Shown here in pieces: positions 37,000 through 48,250 of a DNA stretch of 64,000 nt. The DNA is from Lethocerus indicus. Taxonomy: Eukaryota > Arthropoda > Insecta > Hemiptera > Belostomatidae. Every line of letters begins with the position of its first letter. The stretch's first letter is position 1. Position numbers and translations under genes: made by a program. The DNA lies in the NCBI GenBank assembly GCA_019843655.1, contig JACDQD010000006.1, positions 5,076,034-5,140,033 of the forward strand, in the 5' to 3' direction. The notes beneath the pieces are model-generated. The model made no database searches and was not told where the DNA came from. It saw nothing but the letters and a program-made list of their open reading frames with translations.

Positions 37000-38270
37000 G
37001 TAGTGATCTTCCGAAGCTTAACTGATTACAAAAATTAATAATTTTAATTTTCAATTTTATTTACATTAGGTTATGCGGGGAACAATCATAATTTTATATT
37101 AAAATATTCTTTATTATATTTTGTTGTTGTAGAAGGTCGGTCGAGTGTTGAAGTGGGCCGAAATTAGCGGGTATTTCTTTACCCCGACGTCAAGTATTCA
37201 TTTCTCTTTAATTTCACTCACCCCCTCCAACCCCCTACCCCTGCCCGGCGTTATTAAATTTCTCGCCGTGTTGTTTAATTTAAAGGTTTTGCGGAGAGGT
37301 TCGAGGCCTAATACCACCCCGGCATGCTCATCCTAATTGGCCGGCTCTTCTTAATTCTGTACACTCCAATGAAGGAAAGTGGATTTAATTTGTGTTTTAT
37401 TGGTTCCGCCGGTGGGGACCGAACTGGCTGATCCAGCGGAACAGCTCGAACATCTTCAAGTTGTGCGCCTGCACCGGGTTCCACGTAATTGCTTCATCGG
37501 CAGTTGCCCTCCCTCCTACCCGCCTTGCCAATATCCGAGAGTTTTCGATCGGTCCAAGAAACATGTCCCGGTTAGCAACCGCTGTACGTTTGTAACGGTA
37601 TCTGAACTTTAATACGGATATTTAAAATAGTCGTTTTAAAATCCCATTCTGAAATCCCGCCAGTAGCTTTCCGATCAAGTGGAATCCTCACCCGTATAGA
37701 TACCCGTCTGAAAACACTAGATTTAAATCGCAAATTTGGACTGAAAAGAACATCAATACTTACTATACCCATTTCAATATACGAAACTATATTGAAGCCT
37801 ATTACTACTCCTCTGAATGCGAAGTTCGAAGTCGCGCCCTTAAAAATACCACCAGTTACCGTATTTAATATATGCATTTAGACGGCGCAACAGGTGTAAT
37901 TATTCGCCGTATAATTATACATTACAAATGTTAATTGATTCGGCATTAATAACAGGGCTAATATCGTCCGCTTAGCAATTCAAATCCTGGACCCTGGGAT
38001 AAACCGTGCCCGTCAAAAATTTCCGGATTGATTTAATTATCGATACTTCACCGACAATGCCTCAACCACGGCCCACTGTAAACTGATCGCAGTATAACGA
38101 ATTAGTGGCGAAACTTTGGCGAAGTTTACCAAGAACGAAACTTAATTCAGTTAATTCGCGAAGCTTTAATCATTTTAAAACAAAGCATATTAACCAACAC
38201 CGCATATACCAATTCCACGCTGACTCTGGGGGGACGCGTTGGGCACAGCGTGAGATATACTCCAAGCTAC
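37000..38270. other. Unique noncoding DNA, no gene recognised
   Basis: There is no gene I recognise. A C-rich potential quadruplex is at 37221-37246. Frames at 37379-37612 and 37572-37877 overlap other frames and show no family resemblance. Confidence 0.7.
37221..37246 (-). other. Potential G-quadruplex (minus strand)
   Basis: C5, 5 nt, C5, 2 nt, C4, 2 nt, C3 on the + strand gives a compact four-run motif with short loops on the minus strand. Confidence 0.55.
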
Positions 38271-38274
38271 AACC

Positions 38275-38450
38275 GACATTCACGACAATGCGAATACTTT
38301 GTACAACTTATCGTTATCGTATTTCGTCGTTATTGTCCCTGATAAGAGCAAAAGACAGGTGGGGTGAGGGTGTCACCTCCACATACCAAATGACGTTCGT
38401 ACGAACAAGGCGAATACGTTGTACACATCTCGTTGTTATCGTCGCTGATA
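38275..38450 (+). repeat. Diverged local tandem duplication (two copies)
   Basis: Copy 1 (about 38275-38344) and copy 2 (about 38392-38450) share GAC[A/G]TTC, GCGAATAC[T/G]TTGTACA, TCGTT, TTATCGT or TTATTGTC, and CTGATA in the same order and orientation, offset by about 115 bp. Copy 1 is about 10 nt longer in the CGTTATCGT part. The unit is not seen elsewhere in the window. A 135-codon frame crosses both copies, but its product resembles nothing I know. Confidence 0.55.
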
Positions 38451-39465
38451 CACAACACTGGAAAATCTATAAAAAAAAATTAAACACTTATTATGTGATA
38501 AGATTACGATAGACGAAAATCCCCGCCTGCGCACGAAGTACTGGATCGACTGCTTCATCGACAGTCGAAGAACTGTAAATGAACGCACAGAAAGTGGCGT
38601 GTACTCTTAGAAAAGCGAGCGGCCGTCCCCGAGTGAATAATAAGTCAGAAGATGTTCGGTGGCTAAATCGCCCACCGATTAGCCGTGTCGTGTTGCGCAA
38701 TGGGGGCCCGCCGTTGTTTAAGACCGACGTGAGTTCACTACCCAACCGGGAGTCGTAAATGGGAGTGTTGCGAAACAAATGGGCACGCATTGGGACCGAA
38801 CAGTGAAGCCTCTTAATAATGGACAGTGTACGATTCGGTGTTGGTGTACGTGAGCGCGCTTAAACCTCACACAGGTGCAGCAGGAACAATTAGGACGGAA
38901 TCGCAATTGATTTTAATAAACCCCGGACAGGAGTACGTTAAACACTCGTTTACGTGAGGGAACAGTTGGTAAAAGTCCGTGGTATGAACATACCAGTCGT
39001 TGGTCTGGAGTATGTAACATTCTTTCAATTAGAATTTGTAGCTGATTCAACGAAATGAGCTCATTTACATTCGGGGTTAACGCTCATCGTGAAACTCCCG
39101 CGTTGAAAAGAAATCGATTCACTTTCATGCAGAAATTTGCTGTCGCCGTCTACGCCCAATTTACGGCAGTTCTCTCGGTCTACCCCTCGGATTCGAGCGG
39201 CTCGAAATATCGAACGGGATACGCTTAGCACGCGTTGGTACAACCGCCGGGTCGGGGAAAGTTTTTTTCTTCTTTGGTCATATCCGGCTATCAGGTTTTC
39301 GGAAACACTAAATTGACGCCCCTTTCCGGAAAGTTGTTTTCCAATATTAACCCTCACTTCCCCCCCCCCACCAGTACCTCGCCGCTTCAAGATCCTCTCG
39401 TGTCTGGAAAGTTGTCGGGGTCTGTGAAGTTGTTCTCGGGCCTAAATATGGAAGGGCGGATTGGT

Positions 39466-39490
39466 GGGTAGGTGGGGTAGGGGTGAGGGG
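39466..39490 (+). other. Potential G-quadruplex (plus strand)
   Basis: G3 (39466-68), 5 nt, G4 (39474-77), 2 nt, G4 (39480-83), 3 nt, G4 (39487-90) form a compact motif with short loops. It is the best quadruplex candidate on the + strand in this window. Confidence 0.6.
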
Positions 39491-39899
39491 TACGTGCCCG
39501 CGTGCCCGCTTCTCCCTTTCGATACGGTCACGCACTGCTGTCGCCCTCGCTGCTTGCACAATGCAGTTTGACCTCACGCCTGAATAAGCAATGCGGACTC
39601 GGGGCCCCAGACACTCGCCGATGAACGTCTGTTAAATATTTAACCGTCCAGTCTTGGGGGCCCTTACCTAATGAAAACAATTTTCTTTGCACGGCGGATA
39701 TTTTCTCAGAAATTTCGTTCATAAAGTTATGATGTTCCATATTCCAGCGTGCTTTAAAATAAGAGCGATTCTCCTCTTTAATCTGTAATTCACGGAACAT
39801 ACATAAACTAATTGAAGGTTTGGAGATTAACGAGGGTTGATCGGTATTAAAAATGTAATTGATTTGAATATTTTTCACCAATTTTTCTCCGCCCCATAG

Positions 39900-39947
39900 T
39901 CCGTGATAATATTTTCCTGAGAATGCGCCGTTTAATTTGAGCCTGAA
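39900..39947 (+). other. Exon-like 48-nt interval (strong acceptor and GTAAGTAC donor)
   Basis: A long pyrimidine tract (about 39876-39897) ends in CATAG at 39899. The donor GAA|GTAAGTAC follows, with GT at 39948-39949. This is one of only three GTAAGTAC words I found on the + strand, and the other two lie behind the recursive-site candidates. The 48 nt have stops in all three frames, so it could only be a noncoding or poison exon, or chance. Confidence 0.25.
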
Positions 39948-40332
39948 GTAAGTACGCTATGGGTGAGTTTCCCCGTTTTGGCTTTATCCCTTGCGCTCCT
40001 CCCGTAAAGTCCCCAACTAGGAGGACCCCATTTCCACTTATTAGCGGCCTAATCCCCGCCTTCCTCCAATGGTCATCCCTCCTCCTCCTCCTTATTGTAT
40101 GACTTCCACTTCATATTGTCTTTAAGCGTTGGCCTTTGGCTCCCCCCTGGCTCCCTCCCATCACCTCCCCCTCAATCTTTTTCTCTCTTCCACTCTCTCC
40201 CTTAAGAGTCCCCTCTAATCAGATTTCAAGCTTACCTCCCCAGTGAGGCCCCTCAACATGGGTTTATTAATGTTATCTCTTCAGAAGACATTCCCAAACC
40301 CCCGCTGCCAATTATCTCAATTTAATTTGTCC

Positions 40333-40335
<3 letters not shown>

Positions 40336-40386
<51 letters not shown>
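40336..40386. repeat. (TA)n microsatellite
   Basis: This is an uninterrupted alternating A/T run of about 51 bp. The Tyr-Ile repeats in its reading frames are artefacts. Confidence 0.95.
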
Positions 40387-40389
<3 letters not shown>

Positions 40390-41875
40390 GTAGTGATGAA
40401 AGACAAAAATAATTACGTCATTTATTTACCGAATATATAATGTTAACTGATATCGTGCGCAGGAAATTAGATTCTACGTTATAGTATCGCTCAGGCATGC
40501 AGGAAAAATTGCGGCATGAAATTTATTTTCATAGAATAAAATATCAATGTTTAGAACCGATCTAGAATCCGTGAAATCTGAAATGTATTCGATGTTGACG
40601 ACAACTCGGTTGAATCTGTACGCGATAGGCGGAATCAATTTGTTTGCTTATGCACGACATAGGGAATATGAATTAAACCAAGTGCCATATCAAGCACGAT
40701 TTTAAACAATTTTTAAGTATTGAGAAGTATTTTTAAAATGTTTACAAGAAATATCATAAGCATTGCCATACTGTAGCATTCGTTCTTAAAGTAGGAAGAT
40801 AGTAACACCGGACAGGCCCAGCATGTGGTGAGATAAATGGAGACTGTTATCGCAACAGTGATGATATTTAAAATATTATTTCATAAATTGAGTATAAGAA
40901 GTATAACTATTATGTGTCCAAACAGTGGAACAGATATTTTCATTGTAATTCATACATTTCGCGTCGGAACACCAGTTCAGACTACGATAATTGTCTGGGG
41001 AAGGAACTTTTTTTCTTAGGGTTGGATTAATTTCTTAAAATTTGAGCGCTCGTTATTGTACTCATTATAAAAACCGTGGGGTCGGTCCCCCTTCTGTCAT
41101 TGACGTTTGAATAAAATTACATCATTATCAGCCCCCTACTTTTCGGTGGTTTTGAGAGGGTACAACAATTCCTGATTATGCGGCCCTACGTTGCTTGTCG
41201 TCCCTAATGTTCTTCTCTGTTCCTTTCCCCACTTCCAACCCCTCATTTTCGAATTTTCGCCCCTTCCGTCTTGCATCATCCCTTTAAACCCTACCGGTGC
41301 TATAAAATTCTCGCGATCAATATTTCGGGGTTTAAAATCTTAGTGTTTCTGAATAAGCCTATGCTTGTTTTTCATGCATTTATTACAAAAGAAACATCTA
41401 CATTCTGGAATTTTTTAATTTAAGGAAATATTTTTACTCAAAATATTACGAATTTTATTAAAATCATTATATTACTTCTCGTATGGTAATGGATACCGTC
41501 TCTATCAAGTATACCGAAATTGATATATACCGCAATGTTTAAGAGTATTTTCTTTGGAATTCAGTGATTTTTTTTTAGTATAGTTTGCTTGTTTCTCTCA
41601 TTAAACGAAATAATAACGATGGGAACGAGTACATGGGACAATAATGTGTGGAGAATATTTTCTCGGAATCACCAACGCATTGGGAGCTGTATAGATAGCC
41701 GAGGGATGTGATAAGCGCAACTAGGGGCCCTCTGGGAGCCCCCTTTTCCCTTGTGTGTCCCTTCATGAAAGTAGTTTTTTAATGCCCGCATTTTCGTGAA
41801 ATATCACCGAAACTGGTCAACAACCAAGCTGTATAGGTGTTCCAGCTTATATTTCAGATGTGAAATATATTTTAA

Positions 41876-41922
41876 GCGCTTCTTAATGCTGTGAATTAGG
41901 CTTTTGCCTAATTCAAAAGCGC
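41876..41922. other. Two-stage hairpin with perfect 10-bp inner stem
   Basis: TGAATTAGGC (41892-41901) pairs perfectly with GCCTAATTCA (41906-41915) across a TTTT loop. Outside it, GCGCTT (41876-81) pairs with AAGCGC (41917-22). A 10-nt left bulge and a 1-nt right bulge separate the stems. It is short for an animal microRNA precursor. Possible roles are a structured RNA element or a palindromic insertion. Confidence 0.55.
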
Positions 41923-43099
41923 GTTTGCAAATTTTTCCCTGGGAACTTTTACCCACTTGTCAGGACTTACAGTCTGTGTGTCCTTATTAGCTGCAGTTGT
42001 TCCGTCTCCGATTACGTATACGGGCGATCAAAGATGGAGGAAAATAAAAACAAATACTCAAAGAATAGGGCGCGATGAATTCGTGAATTATTCATGCCGC
42101 TATCGTGTTGGCGTTCCTTTGTTCAGCTCTTCAGTCTACACCAACCTATAATATTCAATTGGTTCGAAGTTTCAACGCCGGGGCGTGTAAAAATTATTGT
42201 TTTACCATTCGTCATTTTCTATACTTGATTACCATTGAATAGATTTATATAACCAGAATTCGAATTTTTCCTTTATATTTCTCATTAAGTTCGGTAACAT
42301 CGTCAGTATCACAGGAATATGACCAAAAAAAAATGTTGCTCAGTGCATTGTCTAATGTGCATACTAATTGAGTATGTTCACAGTGCTAATGAACAGATAG
42401 CTTTAGACAAATCTGTGGCTCATACAGATTTAAATTATGCAACACTGTGAATGCCCAAATAAAGCATAAATTGCGCGCGATATAATACGTATTATAATTG
42501 GATAGGCGTTTCGGCTGATTCCATTTTACCTAGTACTGTCTAAAGCTTGTCTGTATTTGAAGAAATAAGGCGGAATATAGGGGCTATTTCGCGCTGTTGA
42601 ACGGATTCCTGCGGGTCAGAACACTACAGCCTATCAACTGCGTCCCTTTACCCCGGTTATTGCAAATTTTATGCCGGTCTGAAGGAAGGGAAGCCGTACA
42701 CCTCTTTATTAGCGGTGTATCCCCGAGCAGAGAATATCCCCCCTCGGTATTGGATCTAAATCAGGGTCTGTGCCGGTCTCACCGCGTCTCAAAAACAATA
42801 AAGGCATCCCACCCCGTTGTTGTGCCGGTGGCTCCCTCCTTTATTCAGTTCTACTTGATTTCGGTTCAAGCTCCCCCTTTTTGGCCGCCCCCTGGGGCTC
42901 GGTAATTAAAAACCGCCCCCGCCCACCCCACCAGTCTAACTCTGTACGGAGAATTCGCTCAAATAGTCGCGGAGTCTGACAACATTTCAATTGTTTACCG
43001 AAAAACTTCTTATTTAACCGGAACTTATTTTTCTACCGCGTTTGGCATTTTTTTTATTACCATGTTGTACGAAACACCGTGTCAACACTTTCGGGAGAG

Positions 43100-43122
43100 A
43101 GCTTATACAAGAGGTATAAGCT
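43100..43122. other. Perfect 9-bp hairpin, 5-nt loop
   Basis: AGCTTATAC (43100-43108) is exactly complementary to GTATAAGCT (43114-43122), with loop AAGAG. No T run follows that would suggest a polymerase III or bacterial-type terminator. Confidence 0.6.
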
Positions 43123-46079
43123 TGGGGTAAATTAACTTTTAATTAATTTCATTCGCCGGTGCGCTTTAAAATACGTAACGATTAAATTATTCGCTCATAT
43201 AACGGGACAAATACATTTATCGAATAAAGTGGGAAGGGATTATAGAAAGAAAATAAATCTTGAATTTATAAAAGAACAAAACATGGGAGGACCATTTATT
43301 TTTGGTAGGCTGACCTCCGCTCCTCGTTACCAGTGATAAATCGAGTTTCTGATTTTCTAACTGACTAATGATTTCGGACATAATTTACAGCTCGCATATT
43401 TAACGATCTCGACAGTTCTCTTAAATTAGACTTTCGATTTAAAACAATTTTTATCGCTCCCGGACCCGTTTCTTCCCCCCTCCCTCACTTGGCACGATCC
43501 TCGTTTAACCAAATGTGTTTTTACATTCCGAACTGTCCTTCTAAAACATGTCGACGTTATATGGGTAATATTGTCTCCATCCAGTTTCCTTCGCTTTTTT
43601 AAGTTATATGTGTGTTTTGTGTTATTGTAACTTATGCCTGAATAAATTGTATTCGCTTTACAAATTTCAAATTGTTTCTTTATTATATTTTTTTCATTTT
43701 TACCCACGAGATTATTCAACTATTCCCGTAGAAGACGTTTCTATTTTCTGAGATCAGACAAAATTCGTTCCGTTATGAGGATTTAAATTTGAAAGTTGAG
43801 TTGAAAAGAATCAAAAGTGGGTCGCATCCGTTTTGAATATTTTTACTCATTGTTGCCAAGTTAATTTGAAAATTGTGCGCCATTTTCTGCTATTGTTCAG
43901 TCAGTCATTGTGTACGGATTTACGCGTTCATTTGAATAAATGAAGTGAAATGATAGATTTTGGTCTTCCATGTTTTGTGTGGAATTTAGTATACTAGTAT
44001 GATTCATAGTCTGTGGACGAACGAAAAGATCACGTAATAAGTTTTCAAATATTAGTTTATGTATTGAAGATACAAAGACAAAGAAGAAGAAGAATTGAAG
44101 AAGAGAAAAAATGTCCACAAGGCATTTTTCGGGTATTTAATAAATCGGTGTCGAATATCGATCCCAATAATTTTTCCGGCGGCGTCAGTTATTGGATCGC
44201 AGAATAAAACTAATGAGACGCAAAAGGACAACGAGGGATGACAGATGATCCGGGTTTATAATTGGTTTGGCAGTCGCGTCCATTGTTTATCTGCGTTGAT
44301 ATCGCCCTGTGTATGTTGGCTCTAGCGTCTATTTTGAGATTGAGAGAGAGGGCTATTTGGCAACGAGAGGATGGTACACAGATTTCCAGCGATCCCTCCT
44401 CCCTCCACCCCGTTGAAACTAATGCAGGACTTCTGACCGATTCGGGATAAGCCACTTTCGCTATATGAGGGAGGAGGAGGAGGACTCCCGATACATATAT
44501 ATTCTCATCCACTAATGTATTTGGCAACGTATTGTGTGTCTTTTCTCTTTTTTGCTAGACTAGATTTACAGATTGTTTCATTGTTGAACTAACATTCATA
44601 AAATCATCATATTACAGTCTTCTTTTGGAGATATTTTGGTTAGATATTGAATCTAATTAAACGTACCATTTCATATAATTTTTCGATTTTCTTATTTCCA
44701 ATTTATTTTCGTTATTACAACTTATATGTGACACTATAAATATTTTTTTGTTTTACTTTATTAAATACTTTATTGTCCCCTATTTATATATATTATTGTT
44801 TTTTCGTTTTAAAAACGTATTTTAAAAGATTATTAATTAATCCGGTGTTACATTTTCCATGCACTAGACCAATTAAGACACAATATTCCGCGACTATTAA
44901 ATATAAGAGATACTTAAAAAGATATTGCGATGATATAGTGTCCTACACGGCTGGCGCTAGTAACGCCTTCTAAACCCTCCCTTTAAAAGGCAAATTATAT
45001 TTCACTTATTTATTAAAGGCAATATATTCACTTTAATATCTGGAAAAATGGAGCTGCGTATAGATTAGAAACAATATTGAGCTGTCACGGAATTATGAAG
45101 TCCTATTCGGATTAGGCTCGATATTGTGTTTTTGTCGATCTGGTTCGATGTTTGCCCGGTCCCACGCTTTGCTAGTCCAGTCGTAGGCTACGTGATGCCA
45201 GCCGGTTATGAGGTCGGGCGGAGAATGTGCCGAGCTATCGAAACTGGAAACAAGACAACCAGTTGACTGGAAAGAGGCCGGCCCACTGTTGGATAGGTCA
45301 CGGACTGTGTACCGAAGAGAGTCATGTCCACCTCTTAATCGCGTTCTCGGACGTGCCCAGTCCCTGTCCCAAAACGCGGACCCCTTTTCCAACCTCCGTT
45401 CCGCCTGTTTTTTCCTGTTTCAGTTGGCCGATAAAGGAGCGGTGGGAGCGCGAGTCCATTCCCTTTGTTTCAGAAAGAACGATGTACGAATGAACAGCCG
45501 GAGATGTTTACCTTCCAGAGTACATCTACAGACTGCAAAGAAGTGCAGCAAAAAATTATAATCATAATACAATAAAAGTGTTCCATCCATCGGTTAATTT
45601 TATTAATTCTATCTCGGTCTTATAATGATCATTGTTGCACAGGTGAATGAACTCTTTAGTATAGGACCCTTGCGGACAACAATGCCGTTTATATTTTCCA
45701 TTAAATTATTTCCTAATTTACCCTGCGTTATTAGACAATACAAAAGTTTAATGATAGAAACCATTCAAATCTTTACCAATCATTTATGAAATCGGATGAA
45801 TAGTGGAATATGGTAGCATTGTAGGTGACAATCTAGGATAATCCCAATGAGTTTTCTGGAGTTATATGCGCTCGAATTGAATAAATGGTACGCGGTGAGT
45901 ATTAAAATTTAGTTTTTGCCTTTCTACCGCGCTCGATTCTGTTGTGTGAGCAGTGTATCGGTGAATCACCGCTGTCATCTCTATTGGAATATCGGTCTCG
46001 TTTAAAGCGCAGTACCTCCCTCGGAGCGTGTGCGTCATTTAATAGAGTTTAGCGGAGCTGTATTAGTCAGAGCGGTCCG

Positions 46080-46177
46080 GGTCACGCCACTGACTAGACA
46101 GGCGGGAGCGCGGAGGGAGAGAGAAAGAGCGAGAGGGTGAGGGGGGAGTAGAAGAGAGAGAGACTGAGAGTGTGTGT

Positions 46178-46247
<70 letters not shown>

Positions 46248-46260
46248 GTACGCGGCAATG
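46080..46260. repeat. Compound GA/GT microsatellite
   Basis: A purine-rich lead-in (46105-46170) passes into a GT run (46171-46188) and then a GA run (46192-46244). Simple repeats of different phase next to each other suggest repeated slippage at one site. Overlapping frames through the array encode only artefactual Ser-Leu and similar repeats. Confidence 0.95.
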
Positions 46261-46864
46261 AGTGCATAATGCATGCACGGCGAGCACTGCACATGCACCA
46301 TTGCACCGGGCGGCCATTCTTTTTATAAATCCCGCCCTTCCCATTGGTGGAGGGCCACTCGATGATGGGGGCTCGCTCTCGCATTGAACCCCGTAGGCAA
46401 CTTGAAGTGAAGCGTTCGTTGGGCCCGGCTCATACATATAAGGTTTAATTGATGCTTAACCGCAGCCGCGGCCCTAAGCCCTTCCGCCCCCCGACCAACT
46501 ATTTCCGGGGGCTAACTCCCTCCCCCTCCGGATAACTAAAGCTCGCGATTTTTTTTGCTATCCCGGCTCTCTTATTAATAGAAAATTGAAAATCGATAGA
46601 CCGCTCGTGCGTTCATAGACCGTACAACACTGAGCACTTTACGCGCACATTAAAAGGAGGCAGCAATTTATGTAGATTTTTGATACCTGTAAAATTATTT
46701 CCTTTCAGAACAAAAACAACCACGGGAAAATTAAAATCTATGTGTTTCCATATAGATTTGAAACTAGACTAATATCAAATGCAGCAATTGCGCTGTTGCA
46801 GCTGGTATTGTAACAGGCAGATGGCATTCTAATGCCGGTTGAACATCCGGCCAGTTCACAATTC

Positions 46865-46913
46865 AGCTTACGAAATTCGTAGATAAGCTAACTTTATTTA
46901 AATTAAATAAAGT
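46865..46913. other. Two adjacent palindromes
   Basis: TACGAA-A-TTCGTA (46869-46881) is a 13-bp perfect palindrome with a one-base centre, itself flanked by AGCT on both sides. Ten bases later ACTTTATTTAA-A-TTAAATAAAGT (46891-46913) is a 23-bp perfect palindrome with a one-base centre. Such sites could bind dimeric proteins or extrude as cruciforms. No protein can be assigned. Confidence 0.55.
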
Positions 46914-47199
46914 ATCCGGTACTTTGCATTACTTTCAAGTAAATATAATTTATTTCGCTTCCAGTTTCTAAGATAGGCCCAATGGTCTGAAACTTGGTAA
47001 CCAACTTTTCCGGTATGGGAAAGAAAAGCCTTATTTAGTCGGCCCTCCAGACCTCGTTTGAATCCCAGTCTTGAATGACCGCGCCCTTTCAGCGGCTCTC
47101 CGTGGGGGTTTTCCTGCCGCCAGAATTTTCATCGGTTTCCACTTCGTTGGACCTCAACTTCCCCCTTATTCGGGGAAAATAAGAGGAAAAATCCTCTCA

Positions 47200-47209
47200 C
47201 CCCCCCCCC
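47200..47209. repeat. C10 homopolymer
   Basis: Ten C residues precede ACCC. This is a simple repeat. Confidence 0.85.
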
Positions 47210-48239
47210 ACCCAATAAGAGGCCGGTCTCCTTTGATTCACGGAATAGGATATTCCGAGAGTTTTCGTTTTACCGCCGGATGATATCAGGCTTGTTTATG
47301 CGTGGTCTTATTTCATTTTTACGTTGCATTAAGGTTTAGGTGCTTATAATCTCATAATCTTCGTTCTACTAGCCAAAATAAATTGGAGAAATATACGCAT
47401 GTCTGTGTGAAAAAAATGAGCAAATAATAAAAGCTACTTTAAGAATAATACTACTTTAATAAATGGTACGTATAGTAATCGTTTGAGCAAGTATCTCTCC
47501 TTTTTTACAATAAAATAATTGTTATAATAAAGTAATTTTGGTGATCGTCTGGGTTTGGTCTCTGGATTTCGCCTTTTGCTACACAACCAGCCGTTGGAGT
47601 CATCTCAGTCATGCCATCCCAGACATGCTCTGATTGTCCGAATTCCCTGCACAATCTATATTATCATAATTATAATGAATTTAATTGATATTACCATGCA
47701 CATTCCATCGTGGCATACATTGCAAGTATATTTTGACGTTGTGATCCAATCAATGGTTAAATCTTAAAATTGTACGTTTCAGTGGTTCAAAATGAATATC
47801 ATAATTAGTGGACTTACTTCCGTATTCCCCTATTCATTTTAAGTTACGGCCGTTCATAGTGTTCGGCCGAACTACATAGTTTTTGTTTATGAAAACGGAT
47901 TCCGTTTATCGGATATTTTCTGGACTATCTGCGTCGACGTTCTGTCTAGTGGAAGACGCCGGTTGGGACGGTCGGTGTCCAATCGTACGGTTCCCGAACC
48001 GAACGAATTTGCCCGAGGGCATAAACTGGAAAGAAGTATTCTGTTTGTCGATCCCTTTGATTCCGCCCCCGCCCTCCAACCCTCCGCCGCCGCCCCCACA
48101 GTAATAATATTGCCCCGACTCCTGTTTCCTTTCAGACTGCGTTCTCTCCAGTTCCATCCAGTTTTCCCTTTCATTTAATTTATGGCCTCTTCCCGACATT
48201 TGTCTTATCTCTTTGTTTACTTCAATGCCTAGTTCTCCA

Positions 48240-48250
48240 CCCCCCCCCCC
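48240..48250. repeat. C11 homopolymer
   Basis: Eleven C residues follow CTCCA. This is a simple repeat. Confidence 0.85.

Larger units (their letters stand above)
38451..46080. other. Unique noncoding DNA with hairpins and (AT)n, no gene recognised
   Basis: No gene is recognised. The part 39900-40320 is pyrimidine-rich. The part 44520-45060 is strongly A+T-rich. Two acceptor-like TTTCAG sites lie at 45423 and 45473 without a matching donor. Individually notable elements are listed separately. Confidence 0.7.

Noticed and set aside
44551..44575. TTTTTTGCTAGAC word resembling part of the hammerhead-like repeat
   Set aside because: The match stops after about 12 bases. The GGTTTCGG and GCCATCTTCAG blocks are absent.
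46035..46437. Overlapping minus-strand frames with Ser-Leu and Thr-His repeats
   Set aside because: They are artefacts of the compound GA/GT microsatellite.
47625..47650. TGATTGTCC word, the seed-side start of miR-219
   Set aside because: Only nine bases match, and no precursor hairpin is apparent around it.
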